DNA of 64,000 bases, taken from assembly GCA_013288685.1 (NCBI GenBank), contig JABDBM010000003.1, forward strand, positions 48,608 to 112,607. The letters are read 5' to 3'. Under the pieces are notes generated by a model that was not told the DNA's origin, ran no database searches, and saw only the letters and a list, made by a program, of their open reading frames with translations. Below, piece by piece: positions 8,193 to 16,323 of the stretch (position 1 is its first letter; every line of letters begins with the position of its first letter). Source of the DNA: Bacteroidota bacterium. GTDB lineage: Bacteria; Bacteroidota; Bacteroidia; Sphingobacteriales; Sphingobacteriaceae. A program made the translations under genes and the position numbers.

Positions 8193-8693
8193 ATGAAAGA
8201 TGGACTTCAGAATGTTTTGCTGGCGGTCTGCAGGTTGCTCGAAAAGTATGAAGTTCAATATATGCTGATTGGAGGAACGGCGGTAGCACTTAATGGCTAT
8301 TATAGACATTCGATTAATAATGCCGGGGACCTGACTGATAAACCTGACATTGACATTTGGTATAACCCAACTTATGAAAACTACTTTAACTTTTTGAAAG
8401 TTATAGAAGAGCTGGGGCAGAACATTACTGCATTCAAAACCGAAGAAAATCCAGATCCACGTAAGTCATTTTTTAAATTAGACTTTGACAGCTTTACGTT
8501 AGATGCTCTTCCCAAAATTAAGGCCGATATCAAATTCGCCGTCGCTAACCAACGAAAAGAAACAGTGGAATTTGGGGCAATTAAAATTCACTTCATGAAT
8601 TATCATGATTTAATTGAAGATAAAAAAGCTGTCGGCCGAAAGAAAGACTTAGAAGACATAACGCAATTAAGAAAAATTAGAGGCACAGAATAG
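8193..8693 (+). CDS. Nucleotidyltransferase-fold protein (AbiEii/MNT-like)
   Basis: The 166-residue protein carries the hallmarks of a minimal nucleotidyltransferase: the glycine motif MLIGGTAVALNGY at about 25-36, then the metal-binding PDIDIWY with Asp52 and Asp54, and a later acidic or charged segment NYHDLIEDKKAVGRKKDLED near the C-terminus, typical of the AbiEii/DUF6036-like group. Such proteins transfer nucleotides to proteins or tRNA and often pair with small antitoxins. The upstream 54-residue gene is a natural partner. A 136-bp repeat starts 19 bp after the stop. Toxin activity is inferred only. Confidence 0.75.
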   Translation: MKDGLQNVLLAVCRLLEKYEVQYMLIGGTAVALNGYYRHSINNAGDLTDKPDIDIWYNPTYENYFNFLKVIEELGQNITAFKTEENPDPRKSFFKLDFDSFTLDALPKIKADIKFAVANQRKETVEFGAIKIHFMNYHDLIEDKKAVGRKKDLEDITQLRKIRGTE

Positions 8694-8711
8694 TATCCCC
8701 GCCGCTCCTAC

Positions 8712-8847
8712 CCGCCGGATTATTTATATAGTTTGCAATAGATTATTACACTGATCAGAAAGATTTGCTGCCCATTTTTGCGTTAAGTTGAAAGCTTAAG
8801 ACATTTTAGCACTAAGTTGCGCTGCGCTAAACTTAGACCAGATTGGG
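8712..8847. repeat. 136-bp direct repeat, copy 1
   Basis: The segment from CCGCCGGATTATTTATATAG to CCAGATTGGG recurs at 9786-9921 in the same orientation, exactly 1074 bp away, with about four mismatches. Its right end carries a hairpin CTAAGTT...AACTTAG. Confidence 0.9.
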
Positions 8848-8955
8848 AATGCTGCAAAAAAAGGCAAAAGGGTGATATGGATACAGTATATCAATACACA
8901 AGCCGGATTTATTGACTTAAAAACAGGCGCCTTCCATTTTATGTGGCAAGAATAA
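8848..8955 (+). pseudogene. C-terminal fragment of a lost gene
   Basis: Directly after repeat copy 1 a frame reads NAAKKGKRVIWIQYINTQAG..., ending TGAFHFMWQE and a stop at 8955. It looks like a genuine protein C-terminus with no start; upstream in frame there is only repeat DNA and then a stop. This suggests a gene truncated by the event that placed the repeat. The family is not recognised. Confidence 0.4.
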
Positions 8956-8993
8956 TCCCTCTCCTCGCCGCCGCAAGCCGGGAGGACTTTTTG

Positions 8994-9539
8994 TTAATTG
9001 AAATCCATTGTATTGATTTCTGCCTCTATTACCTTGACATCCTGAAAATGCCTGAATATTGCATAGCCTAATATGCTCAAAAGTAAAATGAACATTGCGG
9101 CAGTAAATTTTTCTCCGAACAGTGAAAAACCCAATGCCGACAGGCCTAAAAATAAACCGATTAATAATACTTTTGATGGCCCGCAAACTCTTCTTAGGGA
9201 CTGGTTGCTTAAATAATATTTGTCTGTAGAATGGTTGATTACTGCGATATAGGGACCGGATGCCCTGTTTTCGCGTACTGCAGCAATTACGGATACCGAG
9301 TTGCTTTCGCGGATAGCCAAATTGAAGTCGCTTAATTGGAACGAATGTTCATTTCCTTTTCGATCCTGAAGAAAAAACTCGTCGTGAATGATGGTGGTTG
9401 AAGTAGCGTACCCGCCTCCGGAGCTGCTTAACACGCCGCCGCCGCTCACCTGTATTTCGGGGTATTTAAGACTGCTTAACACCGTTCCTGTAATAACATG
9501 AAGCTTATATGTTTTGCCACTTAAATTTACTGTTTGCAT
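8994..9539 (-). CDS. Hypothetical protein with two membrane helices
   Basis: The 181-residue protein has a soluble N-terminal part (1-115) rich in beta strands with a glycine/serine loop (VSGGGVLSSSGGGYATST) and an FQLSDFN segment, then two membrane helices at about 122-140 and 145-162 and a short acidic tail. No signal peptide is visible, so both termini are probably cytoplasmic. It lies alone between the two copies of the 136-bp repeat, which marks it as a possible cargo or duplicated segment. Function unknown. Confidence 0.65.
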   Translation of the reverse strand: MQTVNLSGKTYKLHVITGTVLSSLKYPEIQVSGGGVLSSSGGGYATSTTIIHDEFFLQDRKGNEHSFQLSDFNLAIRESNSVSVIAAVRENRASGPYIAVINHSTDKYYLSNQSLRRVCGPSKVLLIGLFLGLSALGFSLFGEKFTAAMFILLLSILGYAIFRHFQDVKVIEAEINTMDFN

Positions 9540-9785
9540 GTTGGTTTGGTTTTAGCATGCCTAAACAACAACGATGTTTCGGACTGTTACGGAATCTTGT
9601 TGATGTTTAAGAAATCAAATGTACATTTTTTTTTATCAGATTTTACAGCTAAGGTATTACTACCAGGAGCTGTGCAAACGCTGTACAGACAGGTTTCTGC
9701 ACGCGCAAAATTGCCGGCTATTGAAATGTTTTACCAACGACCGAACTGCCACAACAATCCGGTTGAGTGCGGTGCGGAGGCGTAT

Positions 9786-9921
9786 CCGCCGGATTATTTA
9801 TATAGTTTGCAATAGATTATTACACTGATCAGAAAGATTTGCTGCCCATTTTTGCGTTAAGCTGAAAGCTTAAGACATTTTATGACTAAGTTGCGCTGCG
9901 CTAAACTTAGTCCAGATTGGG
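9786..9921. repeat. 136-bp direct repeat, copy 2
   Basis: This is the partner of 8712-8847. It sits in a 690-bp gap (9540-10227) that holds no supported gene; the rest of the gap contains the hairpins at 9983-10032. Confidence 0.9.
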
Positions 9922-9982
9922 GTTCGTTTTAAATTAAACTACAAACTTTTCGCGTTCATTTTGATCGTTCGCCTTTCCAATC

Positions 9983-10032
9983 GTGAGCGTGGGTGCTCAC
10001 AACGGTATGCGTCTGAGCGGGGACGCTTAGAC
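9983..10032. repeat. Hairpin pair left of the PIN/ATPase cassette
   Basis: Two stem-loops occur: GTGAGC/GCTCAC at 9983-10000 and GTCTGAGCG-GGGA-CGCTTAGAC at 10011-10032. The second has the same core (AGCG GGGA CGCTT) as the hairpin at 13929-13950 on the other side of the cassette. Confidence 0.65.
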
Positions 10033-10227
10033 GGGCGGATGTTGTGGTAACGTAAAATGTGGCATATTCCGCCAATACGTAGAAGGATTTATTTCGGCGG
10101 GACGCTTAAATTCTTAGGTTCCGAGTGCACGAACTTGGACCGGTCGGGAATTGATCAAACTTATGACTTCCTAAACTAATTTTAGGCGTAATGGTTATTT
10201 TTTATTTAGCTTTACGAACCAAACTTT

Positions 10228-11082
10228 ATGAAGAAAATTATCCTCGACACTAATATCATCATTAAATATCCGAAACTGCTAGGGATCAAAATACCTGAAA
10301 CTGTTTTGGTCATTACCACTGCTGTTATGGAGGAATTGGTATTAAAAACCAAGTTCAATGACGAACTAAGTGAGTTGATCGATCAGGCAAATCGGGCCGG
10401 TAACGTAGAAATTGTGGGTAGCAACGCTCCCGACATTCGCGCATATGAGTCGATGGTTCCGACATTTGGCCTAGCCGGCGCAGACCAAAATCTGCTTGCA
10501 ACCGCTTTATATTATCGGGGCTTAGGTGTCAACGTTTCTCTCTCATCTAATGATAAGTATATTCAGATACATGCAAACACATTCAATTTTCCGCTCGTCG
10601 ACGATCAACATATTCAAGAACTGGTCAAGGCCGGAGAAAAAGTTAGCGGTAGCACCGATCTCGGCAAGAAAATCGAATCGTTCGAATCAAGGGCAATAAA
10701 ACGTTTCGTCCGACAATTCATCGTACCTGTTTCCATTGGATTCATAGCGAAGTTTTTATCTGAATACGGAGAGCGGCTTTATGACACGATAAACATCTGG
10801 GGAACTATCGCCTTTTTCGTCCTTATCGGGATAGCGCTTTTTGTTGTCCGGGAAAAATGGCGGCTTGGGTACGGTTTGACGGAATTCTTTTTTGGTGTTT
10901 TTTCGATCATTTTTCTTTTTTGGCCAGCTTTTGATTACCACAAAGTGAAAGAGTTGGACATTGATATTAAGCTTGTCGCGGGCTTGTACGTTATGGTCCG
11001 AGGACAAGACAACATAGTTAGAGCTTTAAAGGGGACTAAACCAGGTGTGTTCTTGGCAGAAAGACTCAAGATCGGCTTATAA
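10228..11082 (+). CDS. PIN-domain protein with C-terminal membrane region
   Basis: The 284-residue protein begins with a PIN-like nuclease fold: LDTNIII (Asp7), VMEEL (Glu35/36), GADQNLLA (Asp86) and SSNDKY (Asp109) supply the acidic residues expected for Mg-dependent RNase activity. Residues 140-160 form a charged linker. Hydrophobic segments follow at about 164-177, 190-207 and 216-233, then a 50-residue soluble tail. Most PIN toxins are soluble and about 130 residues, so the membrane part is unusual. The ATG follows a TAGCTTTA box by 15 bp. It precedes the 63-aa/ATPase pair by 154 bp. Nuclease and defence roles are inferred. Confidence 0.75.
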   Translation: MKKIILDTNIIIKYPKLLGIKIPETVLVITTAVMEELVLKTKFNDELSELIDQANRAGNVEIVGSNAPDIRAYESMVPTFGLAGADQNLLATALYYRGLGVNVSLSSNDKYIQIHANTFNFPLVDDQHIQELVKAGEKVSGSTDLGKKIESFESRAIKRFVRQFIVPVSIGFIAKFLSEYGERLYDTINIWGTIAFFVLIGIALFVVREKWRLGYGLTEFFFGVFSIIFLFWPAFDYHKVKELDIDIKLVAGLYVMVRGQDNIVRALKGTKPGVFLAERLKIGL

Positions 11083-11236
11083 TTATATCGTAATTCCCCA
11101 ATCCGAGCCTGTCGCCTGAACTATCGGGAGTCTATCATCTTATCAATAAGGGGAACATTGCCAAGATTAAGGTAATTGTCTTTATTATCTTTGTTGATTC
11201 ACAAAACGTTTACGTAGATTTATATTTTATAATGAA

Positions 11237-11428
11237 ATGATCACCGACCAATCTAAACCTGAATCAACTGACGTACCTCAGACCATTTTTCAGCAGTTTA
11301 TTCAAGACCTGCGCAAAACCGAAACTCCGCCGTCAATTGTTAACGAATTGGAAAAGCTAATCGCCAGCGGAAATCCGATTACTGACATAATTCTAAGGGC
11401 TGCTTTAACGAAGAATATTGAAATATGA
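11237..11428 (+). CDS. Small protein coupled to the SMC-like ATPase
   Basis: The 63-residue acidic helical protein (MITDQSKPESTDVPQ..., with IFQQFIQDLRKTETPPSIVNE condensed as two helices) ends in a TGA that overlaps the ATG of the next gene (ATGA), a sign of translational coupling. Its size and place match the small middle component found beside Rad50/SMC-like ATPases in several conflict systems. No known domain is recognised. Confidence 0.7.
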   Translation: MITDQSKPESTDVPQTIFQQFIQDLRKTETPPSIVNELEKLIASGNPITDIILRAALTKNIEI

Positions 11429-13878
11429 TCACCGTTAAGAAATTGGAGGTGTTTGAGTTTCGAGGTATTCGGCATCTTGAACTTGATTTCAAAGGAAAGA
11501 ACTTTGCGATTTGCGGTAAAAATGGGACTGGTAAAAGTGGAATCGTCGATGCGCTCGAATTCGGGTTGACTGGTAACATATCCCGGCTTTCAGGTAGCGG
11601 CACTGGCGGTATCTCCATTAAAGATCACGCACCGCACGTTGACAGCCGCACAAGTCCAGCAAACGCCAAAGTCATATTAACAGTTTTTATCCCTTCGCTT
11701 AATAAAGAGGCGACCATAGAACGTTCCGTCAGTGATATACAGAATCCTGTTATTAAACCCGCCTCGAAAGAAGTTATTGGAATGTTCGCGGAGGTTGCCA
11801 ATCATTCGGAGTTCACTTTATCCAGAAGACAGCTTATTAAATACGTAATTTCCACCCCTGGTGCAAGGGCTGAAGAAGTACAATCGTTGCTTAAACTGGA
11901 TAAAGTCGAGACTTTGCGCCAACAGCTTCAAAGAATAGCAAATGCTCATAAAAAGGACGTAAATCCGCTCAAAACGCAGAAAGATGAGGCTGCGAAAAAT
12001 CTCACTGTTGCATTAGGCGTAGCCGAGCTGAATCCGGAAAAGGTTTTGGCTGCTGTTAATGAAAAGCGTGATATTCTTGGACTACCCAAGATTATTGAAT
12101 TGATGTCGACGACCAACCTCAGTGACGGGATGACCGTAGTAACAGAGAAAGCCAGTACAATATCCAAGCCCCATGCGCTTTTTGAAATGGAGACACTGGA
12201 TCAGGCACTGAAAGCATACCATAAATTGAGCAAAGATGAGACGTTGTCCGCCTTTATCACGAAAATAGATGCATTAAGCAAAGATCCGGCATTATTGACA
12301 GGGTTAAGCCGGGAAGGGTTTTTACGAACGGCTATGACAATAGTCGACGATGACTTTTGTCCTGTCTGTGACAGTGAGCTGGGACTGGAGGAAATCAAAA
12401 CAGTTATCCAAAATAAACTTAATATTTTCGAAGAGGTTTCCGAAAGACGGAAAGGTTTGGAAGCTGAATTAACCCCATACACCCAAAAGATAAGAGATCT
12501 GATAGCTGCGATCCAAGTAGTAAAGGATTATGGTAAGTCATTAAAGCCAGTGATTAACACTAAACAATTTGATGATCTTATAGTGGCGCTTCAAACCAGT
12601 ATGTTCCGCCTCAACTCATTTCTGCCAATATCGGAGTTGCTTGAGGCATTAAATGGCTATGGGGAATATCCCCGAAACATTGATCTTCTCGCAGCAGATT
12701 TGTTAAGAGGGATACAGAGAATACCCGAGCCAACTCAGCAAGATGCGGCACGCACGTATCTTATTATCGCCCAGGAAAGAATGGTCCATTACAGGGAGAC
12801 GGCGTCAAAACACCGACAAGCTGAAGAACAGGCAAAGGTCAGTATTGGCGTATTCGAAACCTATGCTAAGGTGGCGACATCAACTTTGGAAGGCTTATAT
12901 AAGGATGTAGAAAGTAATTTTGTAGAATTATATCGCTTCATCAACAATGATGATGAAGCGGAATTCACAGCGCAATTGACCCCGTCAATGGGCAAGCTCG
13001 GGTTTGATGTTGATTTTTACGGCCGGGGGTATTTTCCGCCCGGTGCGTATCATAGCGAAGGCCATCAGGATGGCATGGGGCTTTGCTTGTATCTAGCCCT
13101 GATGAAACATATATTAAGGGACAACTTTACTTTTTCCGTTTTGGACGACGTACTAATGTCAGTGGATAGCGGACATCGGCGGGAGGTTTGCAAATTGCTG
13201 AAAGAGAAATTTCCTAATACCCAGTTTATCATTACCACACATGACCAAGTTTGGCTGAAGCATATGGCTACAGCCGGTCTCATTCAAGGCAAATCCTCTA
13301 TTTTGTTCCGTAAATGGAGTGTCGATAGCGGTCCAAACCAGTGGAATGACCAAGACGTTTGGAGCGAAATTTGGGTCCACATAAAAATGAATGATGTGCG
13401 CAGCGCGGCTGCCTTGTTGCGCCACTATCTTGAATATTTGTCAGGCGAGATTTGCCACAATCTTCGCGCAAGGGTTGAATTCCGTGCAGACGCACAATAT
13501 AGCTTGGGTGATCTACTGCCTCAAGCAACCGCTCAATTTAGTAAGCTACTGAGTGACGCAGAGAAATCGGCCCGTTCCTGGGGAAAAACCGATGAGGCGG
13601 ATCAGGTCGCAGCAAGGCTATCTAAATTCAGAAGCTTAGTAACACGATCAAATATTGAACAGTGGCAGATCAATCCAAGTGTGCATTATACCGAGTGGCC
13701 AAACTTGGAGGGTACTGATTTTGTACCTGTTTATAATGCTTTTAAGGAACTCACCGAAGCGCTTTCATGCCCTGTCTTGGATTGTAGCTCATTATATTAC
13801 TTAGTTTTGGAAAAAAACAGTCCATCTGTATTGCGTTGTTCATGCGGCACCACCAGTTTAAATCTTGTAAAGAAATGA
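11425..13878 (+). CDS. Rad50/SMC-like ATPase with zinc-hook cysteines
   Basis: The 817-residue protein is an ABC-type ATPase of the Rad50/RecF/RloC kind. Visible motifs: Walker A GKNGTGKS at 31-38; coiled regions on both sides of a CPVC hook at 312-315; a signature-like SEGHQDGMG at 544-552; Walker B and D-loop SVLDDVLMSVDSG at 571-583; and switch His606 in FIITTHDQ. After the ATPase head comes a helical domain of about 200 residues (LGDLLPQA, HYTEWPNLEGTDF). It ends with four cysteines (782, 787, 805, 807) that look like a zinc ribbon. The extra C-terminal domain is typical of conflict-system ATPases rather than housekeeping SbcC. Start overlaps the previous stop. Confidence 0.85.
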   Translation: MITVKKLEVFEFRGIRHLELDFKGKNFAICGKNGTGKSGIVDALEFGLTGNISRLSGSGTGGISIKDHAPHVDSRTSPANAKVILTVFIPSLNKEATIERSVSDIQNPVIKPASKEVIGMFAEVANHSEFTLSRRQLIKYVISTPGARAEEVQSLLKLDKVETLRQQLQRIANAHKKDVNPLKTQKDEAAKNLTVALGVAELNPEKVLAAVNEKRDILGLPKIIELMSTTNLSDGMTVVTEKASTISKPHALFEMETLDQALKAYHKLSKDETLSAFITKIDALSKDPALLTGLSREGFLRTAMTIVDDDFCPVCDSELGLEEIKTVIQNKLNIFEEVSERRKGLEAELTPYTQKIRDLIAAIQVVKDYGKSLKPVINTKQFDDLIVALQTSMFRLNSFLPISELLEALNGYGEYPRNIDLLAADLLRGIQRIPEPTQQDAARTYLIIAQERMVHYRETASKHRQAEEQAKVSIGVFETYAKVATSTLEGLYKDVESNFVELYRFINNDDEAEFTAQLTPSMGKLGFDVDFYGRGYFPPGAYHSEGHQDGMGLCLYLALMKHILRDNFTFSVLDDVLMSVDSGHRREVCKLLKEKFPNTQFIITTHDQVWLKHMATAGLIQGKSSILFRKWSVDSGPNQWNDQDVWSEIWVHIKMNDVRSAAALLRHYLEYLSGEICHNLRARVEFRADAQYSLGDLLPQATAQFSKLLSDAEKSARSWGKTDEADQVAARLSKFRSLVTRSNIEQWQINPSVHYTEWPNLEGTDFVPVYNAFKELTEALSCPVLDCSSLYYLVLEKNSPSVLRCSCGTTSLNLVKK

Positions 13879-13928
13879 GTATACGTATAGGGAACTACAA
13901 TTTTCTTGGCTCAGAAAATGCCCCGCCC

Positions 13929-13977
13929 AGCCAAGCGGGGACGCTTGGCTGAATGCCGTTTTGAGCGTCCACGCTCA
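13929..13977. repeat. Hairpin pair right of the PIN/ATPase cassette
   Basis: AGCCAAGCG-GGGA-CGCTTGGCT at 13929-13950 is a perfect 9-bp stem; TGAGCG-TCCA-CGCTCA follows at 13962-13977, with a degenerate third copy near 13993-14008. Cores match those at 9983-10032. They may act as terminators between the convergent genes. Confidence 0.65.
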
Positions 13978-14058
13978 CGATGCCAAGTGTTTAAGTGTGG
14001 ACGCTCATATCTTGAACAGGCGAAACATCATTCCCGAAAAGAAATTTGCAAACTGCAT

Positions 14059-15768
14059 TTATACCCCGCCATTATCCGCTTCGGCTTCTGATAGATGGTT
14101 TGGTTGCCAAATGCTATTACTACCTTCCACCGGAATGGAGTTTGCGCGGGGGATTGTCCTTTCTAAATGCTCCGTTATAACCGGCGAAAGCAGTATCTCG
14201 ATTATTGACGTTTTGTAGTCCGCATCAGGGTTGGGATTTAGGTGGGTCATTGTTGTTTGTACATCCCGCATCAGCACCTGCGGCAGCAATATATAGGGTG
14301 TTACCGTCGTCCTGCTCGCTGCGGCGAAGCAATTTGCGCCGGGCGTTGTGCTTTGTATATCATCGGTTGGGGTATGCACGGCGATGGTATAGTTAGTTAA
14401 CCCATTTTGGTCATTGGTCATTGGGTCATCCGCATATCCTTTTTGGTCATTGGTCATTGGGTCATCCGCATATCCTTTTTGGTCATTGGTCATTGGGTCA
14501 TCCGCGTAATCTTCAAATTGGCTAATTTTAAAATCTTCAAATTTGTCCTCATCTGCACATCCACGCATCTGCACATCTGCCCATCCTCCCTCATTTTCAA
14601 ATTGACTAATTTTCAAATCTTCAAATCCCTCCTCATCTGCACATCCTCGCATCTGCACATCTGCACATTCGATAAGCCGGTTAACGGTACCCAAGCCTAT
14701 TCCCAGCTGTTTACTGATTTCGCGCTGGCTGAGGCCTCCGGCGGTGAGGGCGGCTACTTTTTTGGCGAGTTGCTGCCGGGCGGCGGCGGTGCGGGTTTGG
14801 AGGTGATGATGTTCGGCGCTGTAGCCCTCGAACTTGAAATGTAAAAATGTGCCGGGCTTTTGGATGCGGCACAGGCATACGTTGTCGTCGCCGTAGCGCT
14901 GGCGGGTGTTGCGCTGTTTGATTTGTTTGAGGTAACACAGATGATTGCCGGTGGTGCTTTTGCCGATGGCGAAGGCGCTGTCGGCAAAGTTGATGAGCAG
15001 CTTGCTGCCGTGCAGGTCGTCGGCGCTGATGGGTTGTGTGGGGTTGCGTCGTTTTGGGGTGTGCGCCAGCACCAGGATTGACAGCTTGTGGTCGGTTTTT
15101 AGCGTTTTGAGGCTTTTCATCAGCGAAAGCGCCACCACCGAATTTTCGGTGCCGCCGCGCAGGCAGGTAATGTTATCAATAATAAGCACGGTGGCCTTAG
15201 TCATCCGTACTTTATACTCAATGGCCGCAATGAGCAGTGCATTTTCGTCGACATTGGGCGGCGGGTCGGGTATGAAATTGTATTCGGCACGGTAAAAATT
15301 ATCGGAGAATATATGGTCATCGTCGCCATTGCTGTACCGTAGTCCGAATTGTGCCCGGGTAAGTTCGAAATCGATATAGAGCACACGGGCGGGCGGCGCC
15401 TGGCAGGGAAACGGTGCAATGCTGCGCCCGCGTGCAATGCTTTCGCCAATCTGTACGGCCAGCACCGACTTGCCGATATTGCTGTCGGCAAACAGCATGC
15501 ACAGTTCGCCCTGGTGCCATAGTTCGCCAAACAGCATTTTGGCTTTGGGTTCGCGCCGGGCCAGCTCCATCCAGCGGCTGCCTTTTTCAACCGTAAACAG
15601 GCGGTGACTGTCTTCGGGACTGGGCATTTCCGGTTCGGGGCGTTTTTTTCTTTTAGCCGGACGGTATGGCAGTCCGCGGGTTTCGGCGCGGAGCTGATCG
15701 ATGTAGGAAGGGCGTTCAGTGGGTGATGGGGTGGTGGGCATGGTAATGTGTTTGTTTGTTACAGGCAT
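14059..15768 (-). CDS. RepA-like AAA ATPase with repeat-derived C-terminal tail
   Basis: The product is about 569 residues from the ATG at 15768. An AAA_25/RepA-like (RecA-fold hexameric helicase) domain spans about 65-320, with Walker A ADSNIGKS at about 94-101, Walker B-like VLIIDNITC, and a sensor region LVLAHTPKR. A helix-turn-helix-like LSQREISKQLGIGLGTV follows near 345. The last 200 residues are low in order and contain three 12-residue copies of YADDPMTNDQKG and two 28-residue copies beginning ADVQMRGCADE, encoded by intergenic-type repeats. A GTG at 15783 in frame lies inside a hairpin repeat, so the ATG is preferred. Mobile-element replication or regulation is likely but unproved. 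Confidence 0.75.
   Translation of the reverse strand: MPVTNKHITMPTTPSPTERPSYIDQLRAETRGLPYRPAKRKKRPEPEMPSPEDSHRLFTVEKGSRWMELARREPKAKMLFGELWHQGELCMLFADSNIGKSVLAVQIGESIARGRSIAPFPCQAPPARVLYIDFELTRAQFGLRYSNGDDDHIFSDNFYRAEYNFIPDPPPNVDENALLIAAIEYKVRMTKATVLIIDNITCLRGGTENSVVALSLMKSLKTLKTDHKLSILVLAHTPKRRNPTQPISADDLHGSKLLINFADSAFAIGKSTTGNHLCYLKQIKQRNTRQRYGDDNVCLCRIQKPGTFLHFKFEGYSAEHHHLQTRTAAARQQLAKKVAALTAGGLSQREISKQLGIGLGTVNRLIECADVQMRGCADEEGFEDLKISQFENEGGWADVQMRGCADEDKFEDFKISQFEDYADDPMTNDQKGYADDPMTNDQKGYADDPMTNDQNGLTNYTIAVHTPTDDIQSTTPGANCFAAASRTTVTPYILLPQVLMRDVQTTMTHLNPNPDADYKTSIIEILLSPVITEHLERTIPRANSIPVEGSNSIWQPNHLSEAEADNGGV
14405..14508. repeat. 36-bp tandem repeat, three copies, within a gene
   Basis: The unit TTTTGGTCATTGGTCATTGG... 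is repeated at 14405, 14441 and 14477 (last copy shortened and changed). Being a multiple of three it keeps the ATPase frame open and gives a 12-residue protein repeat. The same GTCATTGGGTCAT words occur between genes near 25910, 43900, 46400, 49070 and 61880. Confidence 0.9.
14514..14670. repeat. 84-bp tandem repeat, two copies, within a gene
   Basis: Copies start at 14514 and 14598 (CAAATTGRCTAATTTT...CATCTGCACATC). The unit keeps frame and encodes 28 residues. The ATCTGCACATCC words reappear as an intergenic inverted repeat at 36140-36243. Confidence 0.85.
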
Positions 15769-15773
15769 GGCGG

Positions 15774-16240
15774 GTTGACTCACCCCCTGTCATCGCTTCG
15801 CTCGACATCCCCCTCTCTACTGCGTAGAGAGGGGGAAAGACCAGGGGGGCCCCATCTTTGCGCAGCAGAGAGGGGTGCCGGCGAAGCACGGCGGGGTGAG
15901 TCAACTGGGCCGCGTGCTTAGACTGCAGGCATTGTTGACCCACCCCCGACCTTCGCTGCGCTTGGCCACCCCTCTCTACCATGTAGAGAGGGGGAAATAA
16001 GGAACAAATGTAGCTTCCCCCTCTTTGCGCAGCAGAGAGGGGTGCCGGCGAAGCACGGCGGGGTGAGTTAACTGGGCCGCGTGCTTAGGCTGCAGGCATT
16101 GTTGACTCACCCCCGACCTTCGCTGCGCTTGGCCACCCGCTCTCTACGATGTAGAGAGGGGGAAATAAGGAACAAATGTAGCTTCCCCCTCTTTGCGCAG
16201 CAGAGAGGGGTGCCGGCGAAGCACGGCGGGGTGAGTCAAC
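15774..16240. repeat. Three tandem double-hairpin repeat units
   Basis: Units at 15774-15905, 15934-16072 and 16101-16240 each run from GTTGACTCACCCC to GGGGTGAGTYAAC and contain two inner hairpins, CCCCTCTCTAC-n-GTAGAGAGGGG and CCCCTCTTTGCGCAGCAGAGAGGGG. Units two and three with their spacer (TGGGCCGCGTGCTTAG...) are a near-exact 167-168-bp tandem duplication. No gene is supported inside them. Confidence 0.9.
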
Positions 16241-16323
16241 TGGGCCGCGTGCTTAGAGCGCTACTGAAACGATATTTTTTTGAACACGGATTGTTGCAGC
16301 GCATATTTTTTCTATTTTTAAGG

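Noticed and set aside
9534..9828. Two overlapping plus-strand open frames
   Set aside because: They run into the 136-bp repeat, overlap each other in different phases and show no protein-like conservation pattern.
14405..14508. Possible CRISPR array (36-bp repeats)
   Set aside because: The three units are directly adjacent with no spacers, lie in an open reading frame, and no cas genes are near.
14407..14844. Plus-strand open frame of 145 codons
   Set aside because: It is the complement of the repeat-rich tail of the minus-strand ATPase; its protein is only repeated MVIGHWVIR-like words.
15717..15982. Minus-strand frame continuing through the repeat units
   Set aside because: Its translation (EGGQ, SLLRKDGAP-like) is only the repeat; the same peptides appear at every repeat unit.
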